Part shown: positions 60,419 to 64,000 of the stretch, piece by piece | Layout of the letters: each line of letters begins with the position of its first letter | How positions within the stretch are numbered: position 1 is the first letter of the stretch | DNA from: Marivita sp051251565 | Lineage (GTDB): Bacteria; Pseudomonadota; Alphaproteobacteria; Rhodobacterales; Rhodobacteraceae | Length of the DNA stretch: 64,000 bases | Assembly: GCF_051251565.1 (NCBI RefSeq) | Contig: NZ_JBPOFB010000006.1 | Coordinates: forward strand, 167,887-231,886 | Reading direction: 5' to 3' | Program-made: the position numbers and the translations under genes | Notes under the pieces: generated by a model | What the model saw: the letters and a program-made list of their open reading frames with translations, nothing else | What the model was told of the DNA's origin: nothing | Database searches by the model: none

Positions 60419-61618
60419 ATGGGCGCTGTGCCAGAGCGGGACAGCTATGATGTTGTGATCGTTGGTGGGGCGATCATGGGATCGTCTGTTGCGTGGTTCC
60501 TGACGGATTTGGGGTTCGAGGGGCGTATTCTGGTCATTGACCGGGATATGAGTTTTGCGCGTAGCGCGACGGCGACATCGACCTCGTGCATACGGCAACA
60601 GTTTTCGACAGCGTTGAACGTAAAGATCAGCCAGTTCGGGGCGGAGTTCGTTACCCATCTGCGCGGGTTTATGGGCGGCGATATGCGGGTGCCCGAGATC
60701 GGTATTCGCAGTTTCGGCTATCTCTATCTGGCAGATAACGCAGCCTTTGCGGATGACCTGCGCGCGCGGGCGGGGGTTCAGCTGGCGGCAGGTGCGGCGA
60801 CGCGGTTGCTGACACCGGACCAGATTGCGCAAGCCTACCCGTTCTATGCGCTGGACGACATCGTTCTGGGGTCGATCAACACCGAAAACGAAGGCTATTT
60901 CGACAGTATGGCCGTGTTTGAATGGCTCAGGCGGCAGGCGCGCGAGCGCGGTGTTGAGTATGTCGAGGCCGAGGTGACCGGTATGGATATGTCAGGCGGA
61001 TCGGTGCAGGCCGTGCGCTTGGCGAGTGGCGCGCGCATTGCCTGCGGGCAGGTGATCAACGCCGCCGGGCCGCGCGCGGGACATGTGGCCGCGATGGCGG
61101 GGATCGACCTGCCGGTGGAGCCGCGCAAGCGATATTCCTGGGTGTTCAAGGCCGAACAGCCTTTGGATCGGGATTTGCCTCTGACGATTGATCCGTCGGG
61201 CCTGCATGTGCGCGAAAACGGCGGTGGCACCTATCAGGCGGGTGGGCATTTCGGCGATGACCCTGCGGTTGCGTTTGACGATTTCGAGATGGATCACGGG
61301 CTTTGGGAGGCCGAAGCCTGGCCCCTTTTGGCCGCGCGCATCCCGCAGTTCGAGGCGGTTCGCCTGACCCATAGCTGGGTTGGGCACTACGAGATGAACG
61401 TTTTTGACCATAACGCGGTTTTAGGTCCGCATCCCGATCTGGGTAATCTGTTGTTCATAAATGGATTTTCGGGACACGGGCTACAACAGGCCCCGGCAAT
61501 GGGGCGCGGTTTGGCGGAATGGATGTGCCACGGCGGGTACCGCACAATTGACCTGAGTGCGTTCCATTATGACCGGCTTTTGACTGGTGTGCCGCAAGTT
61601 GAAAAAGCGGTGATCTAA
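60419..61618 (+). CDS. FAD-dependent oxidoreductase (DAO/sarcosine oxidase family)
   Basis: 399 residues. The FAD-binding start is YDVVIVGGAIMGSSVAWFL; TSTSCIRQQFS and the C-terminal GHYEMNVFDHNAVLGPHPDL plus FINGFSGHGLQQAPAMG are typical of amine and D-amino-acid oxidising enzymes of this family. It starts three bases after the transaminase stop. Context suggests oxidation of a D-amino or N-methyl amino acid; the substrate is unproven. Its end overlaps the convergent P450 gene by four bases. Confidence 0.88.
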   Translation: MGAVPERDSYDVVIVGGAIMGSSVAWFLTDLGFEGRILVIDRDMSFARSATATSTSCIRQQFSTALNVKISQFGAEFVTHLRGFMGGDMRVPEIGIRSFGYLYLADNAAFADDLRARAGVQLAAGAATRLLTPDQIAQAYPFYALDDIVLGSINTENEGYFDSMAVFEWLRRQARERGVEYVEAEVTGMDMSGGSVQAVRLASGARIACGQVINAAGPRAGHVAAMAGIDLPVEPRKRYSWVFKAEQPLDRDLPLTIDPSGLHVRENGGGTYQAGGHFGDDPAVAFDDFEMDHGLWEAEAWPLLAARIPQFEAVRLTHSWVGHYEMNVFDHNAVLGPHPDLGNLLFINGFSGHGLQQAPAMGRGLAEWMCHGGYRTIDLSAFHYDRLLTGVPQVEKAVI

Positions 61619-63009
61619 AGCGGATCAACTTCGAGCCAGACGCCGCCTTCGGGGCGCAGTGTGAGGATCATCACCGGGTTTGGATCAACGCCTTTAACCG
61701 ATTTGAAACGGAATCGCCCCAGCAAGGTGGCGAGGATGATCACGGCTTCTTGCAGGGCGAAACTGGCACCGATGCAAATGCGCGGGCCATCCCCGAAGGG
61801 CAGATAGGCGTAGCGATCGGGTTTTGCGCCATGTGCCCAGCGGTCGGGGTTGAATTGGTCGGGATTGTCCCAAAGTTGGTGTGACCGATGGAGGGCATAA
61901 ATTGGCAGGATAACCGTATCGCCGGGATGGACCTGCGTGCCGCACAGCGTGTCTTGGGCAAGGGCCGTGCGGGATACGATTGCGGCTGGCGGGTAAAGCC
62001 GCAGCGCCTCGTCTATGATCCGGCGGATATAGGGCAGATTGGCAACGTCTTTGGCGGTGGCCGCGCGACCCATGAGGACCGTCTGTGCCTCATGGCTGGC
62101 ACGGGTCTGCACCTCTTGGTCGAAGGCGCACAGGTAAAGCGACCATGCCAGGGTCAGCGCGGTGGTTTCGTGTCCCGCGACGATAAATGTCAGCAGGTTG
62201 TCGCGGATTTCTTCGGTGCGCATCCGGCGTCCGGTTTTCGGGTCTTCGCCGTCCAGCAACAGGTCAAGCAGGTCTGGCATGGCAGAGGACCGATCCGCCT
62301 GTCGCCCGTCAATCACGCGGTCTGCGGCGGCTTTCATGTCGCTCATGCCGTTTGCTTTTTGGCCGCGCCCGGGACGCGGCAACCAATCGGGCAGGCCAAG
62401 CACGTCGAACAAGGACACCTTGCCGGCCTCGGTGATATAAATGTCGATGGCGCGGTGCACAGCGGCGCGGTCAAATCCGGTATCGCCCGAGAACGTCACG
62501 TCCGAGATCACGTCAAACGTGGTGTTGATCATTTCGTCCAACATGTTGATTGCGCGGTTGCCCACTTTGGCGATCCGGTCAGCGGACCGATCAGCCGCGC
62601 GGGTCATCACCGGGGCAAGCGCGGTCACGTTGCGATGCGAAAAGGCGGGCGCTGCGCTGCGCCGTTGCCAGCGCCAATGCGCGCCCTCGGCAATAAACAA
62701 CGACTCGCCAATTGCGGGACGCAGCAAATTTTTCGTGACTTTGGATTTCGGGTAGCGGTCGACCGCTTCCAGCAAAACATGCCGGATCGCAGCAGGGTCG
62801 GTCACCATGTGCCAGCGCGTGCCGCTTTGTCCGGACACAATGGGCTGATGCGTGGCGGCTTCGGGGATGATGGTCAAAAGGTTCTCGCGGGACGCCTGCC
62901 AGCTTTGCAGGATCGTCAGCGGTGCGCGTGCAAGTGCGGCGCGCACGGGCAGCGGGGCGGTTTCGACCGCAGGGGTTGGCTGTACCGAAGGGACTGGATT
63001 GTGATGCAT
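61615..63009 (-). CDS. Cytochrome P450
   Basis: 464 residues. The heme-binding loop is FGDGPRICIGASFA with the Cys ligand near residue 412. The I-helix carries FIVAGHETTALTL, the ExxR motif is in IIDEALRLYPPA, and the N-terminus is soluble, as usual for bacterial P450s. The substrate is unknown. No ferredoxin or reductase gene adjoins it. Confidence 0.93.
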   Translation of the reverse strand: MHHNPVPSVQPTPAVETAPLPVRAALARAPLTILQSWQASRENLLTIIPEAATHQPIVSGQSGTRWHMVTDPAAIRHVLLEAVDRYPKSKVTKNLLRPAIGESLFIAEGAHWRWQRRSAAPAFSHRNVTALAPVMTRAADRSADRIAKVGNRAINMLDEMINTTFDVISDVTFSGDTGFDRAAVHRAIDIYITEAGKVSLFDVLGLPDWLPRPGRGQKANGMSDMKAAADRVIDGRQADRSSAMPDLLDLLLDGEDPKTGRRMRTEEIRDNLLTFIVAGHETTALTLAWSLYLCAFDQEVQTRASHEAQTVLMGRAATAKDVANLPYIRRIIDEALRLYPPAAIVSRTALAQDTLCGTQVHPGDTVILPIYALHRSHQLWDNPDQFNPDRWAHGAKPDRYAYLPFGDGPRICIGASFALQEAVIILATLLGRFRFKSVKGVDPNPVMILTLRPEGGVWLEVDPL

Positions 63010-63114
63010 GTCACCGAAAAGTTAGGTCTGCGCGGCGTCGCGGCCAGTGCCGTCGCGTTGCGCCGCCCCAGAGGCTGGGCTAAACAGGGCCGGATGATAG
63101 GTCCGGGGGACGCA

Positions 63115-63750
63115 ATGCGCCGCTTTTTCGTTGTTCTGCCACTGATTTTTGCGCTGGCCGCCTGTGCCAGTTCCACCCGCGATCTCGAAGGGCCGACCGA
63201 TCCTCTGGGCGATTTCAAAATCGGCCATATCGGCGTGGTCGCCCCCAACCTTCAAAAGCTTCTGGTGTCGCGCGACGCCACGCAAGAGGAATGGATCGAA
63301 GAGGTCACAAAGGCGCTGGGCGATCGGTTTGGCCGCTTTGAGGGCGGCAAGTTTTACCATCTTGGTGTGAGTGTCGAAGCCTATTCCCTGCCGCCCCCCA
63401 TCATACCGGGCAAATCTGCGGTGGCGTTGAACGTGACGCTTTGGGATGATGCGGCGCAGGCCAAGATGAACGCAGAGCCCAAGCAGATTCAGGTGATCAA
63501 GGTGTTCGAATCCCGCATCTCGAAAAACCGCGACGAACAGCTTACCGGCCTCGCCGAAGAGGCCGCGCGTCTGGTCGAAGTCTGGTTGCGGGAAATGCAA
63601 CAAAGCGATGGCTGGTTTGGCGGTGCGACTGTGCCGGAAGGTCAGGCCACAAGTCCTGCATTGCAAGGCAACACATTGCCAGAGCAGGTAAATTTAGTCG
63701 GCGCAGTAGCAGGTGCGCGAGACGCGAATGCGGCGGTTCCCGCGCGGTAA
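63115..63750 (+). CDS. Hypothetical lipoprotein
   Basis: 211 residues from the ATG at 63115 with GGGGGA upstream. The signal ends in a lipobox (FALAACASS). The mature part is soluble with IGHIGVVAPNLQKLLVSRDA, a possible long helix (DEQLTGLAEEAARLVEVWLR) and a disordered end. Not recognised. A very long upstream in-frame extension across the P450 gene is spurious. Confidence 0.75.
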   Translation: MRRFFVVLPLIFALAACASSTRDLEGPTDPLGDFKIGHIGVVAPNLQKLLVSRDATQEEWIEEVTKALGDRFGRFEGGKFYHLGVSVEAYSLPPPIIPGKSAVALNVTLWDDAAQAKMNAEPKQIQVIKVFESRISKNRDEQLTGLAEEAARLVEVWLREMQQSDGWFGGATVPEGQATSPALQGNTLPEQVNLVGAVAGARDANAAVPAR

Positions 63751-63838
63751 GCATCGGTTCACACACCTGGTTTCTGGGCTGGAACATCTTTGCCCGCTCA
63801 CTTTGCAGCGGAGCCTATACGCGATCCCTCAATTGGGC

Positions 63839-63867
63839 TTGATTTTCCGCGTGTCTGCGAATAGATC
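63839..63867 (+). promoter_or_regulatory. Candidate tuf promoter
   Basis: TTGATT (63839-63844) and TAGATC (63862-63867) are separated by 17 bases, a housekeeping-type arrangement with a moderate -10. It lies 57 bases before the tuf start. Confidence 0.4.
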
Positions 63868-63923
63868 GCCCGCGATGAAAACCGGGTCGGGTGGACCCCC
63901 CAAGTCACGAGGCGTCTGAACAG

Positions 63924-64000
63924 ATGGGCAAGGAAAAGTTTGAGCGCGGTAAGCCGCACTGCAACATTGGCACGATTGGTCACGTTGACCACGGCAAGAC
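63924..64000 (+). CDS. tuf: Elongation factor Tu (5' end only)
   Basis: The first 25 codons read MGKEKFERGKPHCNIGTIGH followed by VDHGK, the unmistakable EF-Tu start leading into the G1 P-loop. Position 13 is Cys where Val is usual. The gene runs off the right edge. Confidence 0.95.
   Translation, partial: MGKEKFERGKPHCNIGTIGHVDHGK

Noticed and set aside
61888..63114. Long plus-strand extension in front of the lipoprotein gene at 63115
   Set aside because: It runs antisense to the cytochrome P450 gene; the lipobox signal peptide fixes the true start at 63115.
63751..63923. Possible tRNA gene upstream of tuf
   Set aside because: No T-loop GTTCRANNC, no acceptor stem pairing and no cloverleaf could be drawn.

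Overview
The window is chromosomal DNA from a marine alphaproteobacterium of the Rhodobacteraceae, probably the Roseobacter group. The evidence is gene content and order: an irr-fabA-fabB-fabI region, a miaB-phoH-ybeY-corC-lnt-metK-trmB-cmk-rpsA housekeeping run, a SAM/SAH-type riboswitch in front of metK, the mcl1 malyl-CoA lyase, a DddL-type DMSP lyase, TRAP transport and a urease operon with extra small genes between ureA, ureB and ureC. No tRNA, rRNA, CRISPR array or prophage was seen. One REP-associated transposase with its palindromes is the only clear mobile-type element.

Layout. 1-1067: the 5' part of a large protein that lacks a signal peptide and resembles glycoside hydrolases; it runs off the left edge, and a decayed copy of its first ~20 codons lies upstream. 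1725-5434: a possible lipid-linked sugar module (small multidrug-type protein, HAD-UbiA fusion, glycosyltransferase-39-like membrane protein). 5447-9505: irr and fabA divergent, then fabB-fabI, with a DMSP lyase gene on the opposite strand between fabA and fabB. 9562-22150: an unrecognised gene, then the housekeeping run, ending in a strong terminator after rpsA. 22328-26848: desaturase/TIM-barrel/BKACE operon divergent from a lytic transglycosylase. 27019-32442: urease operon ureD-A-x-B-y-C-E-F-G. 32541-36050: Nudix, di-heme peroxidase, Sel1 protein, then a REP/RAYT island with an orphan gene.

36439-44109 is the most interesting part. A leftward operon encodes an SsuD-like sulfonate monooxygenase, an aldo-keto reductase, a flavin reductase and a complete TRAP transporter. 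A GntR/UTRA regulator and a Gfo/Idh/MocA protein are divergent from it. The combination matches the oxidative sulfoquinovose (sulfo-SMO) pathway, with a TRAP importer in place of the ABC importer and a Gfo/Idh protein that could be the NAD-dependent sulfoquinovosidase. This is inference from families and gene order.

44278-52302: a type I secretion adhesin operon (Ig-repeat adhesin, TolC-like, LapB-like ABC, HlyD-like). 52656-56123: dtd, accA, lysE/lrp pair, small genes. 56279-63009: mcl1, divergent from a D-amino-acid operon (dgcN, dgcA, D-amino-acid transaminase, FAD oxidoreductase), then a cytochrome P450. 63115-64000: a lipoprotein and the start of tuf. Several short intergenic repeat families recur across the window.
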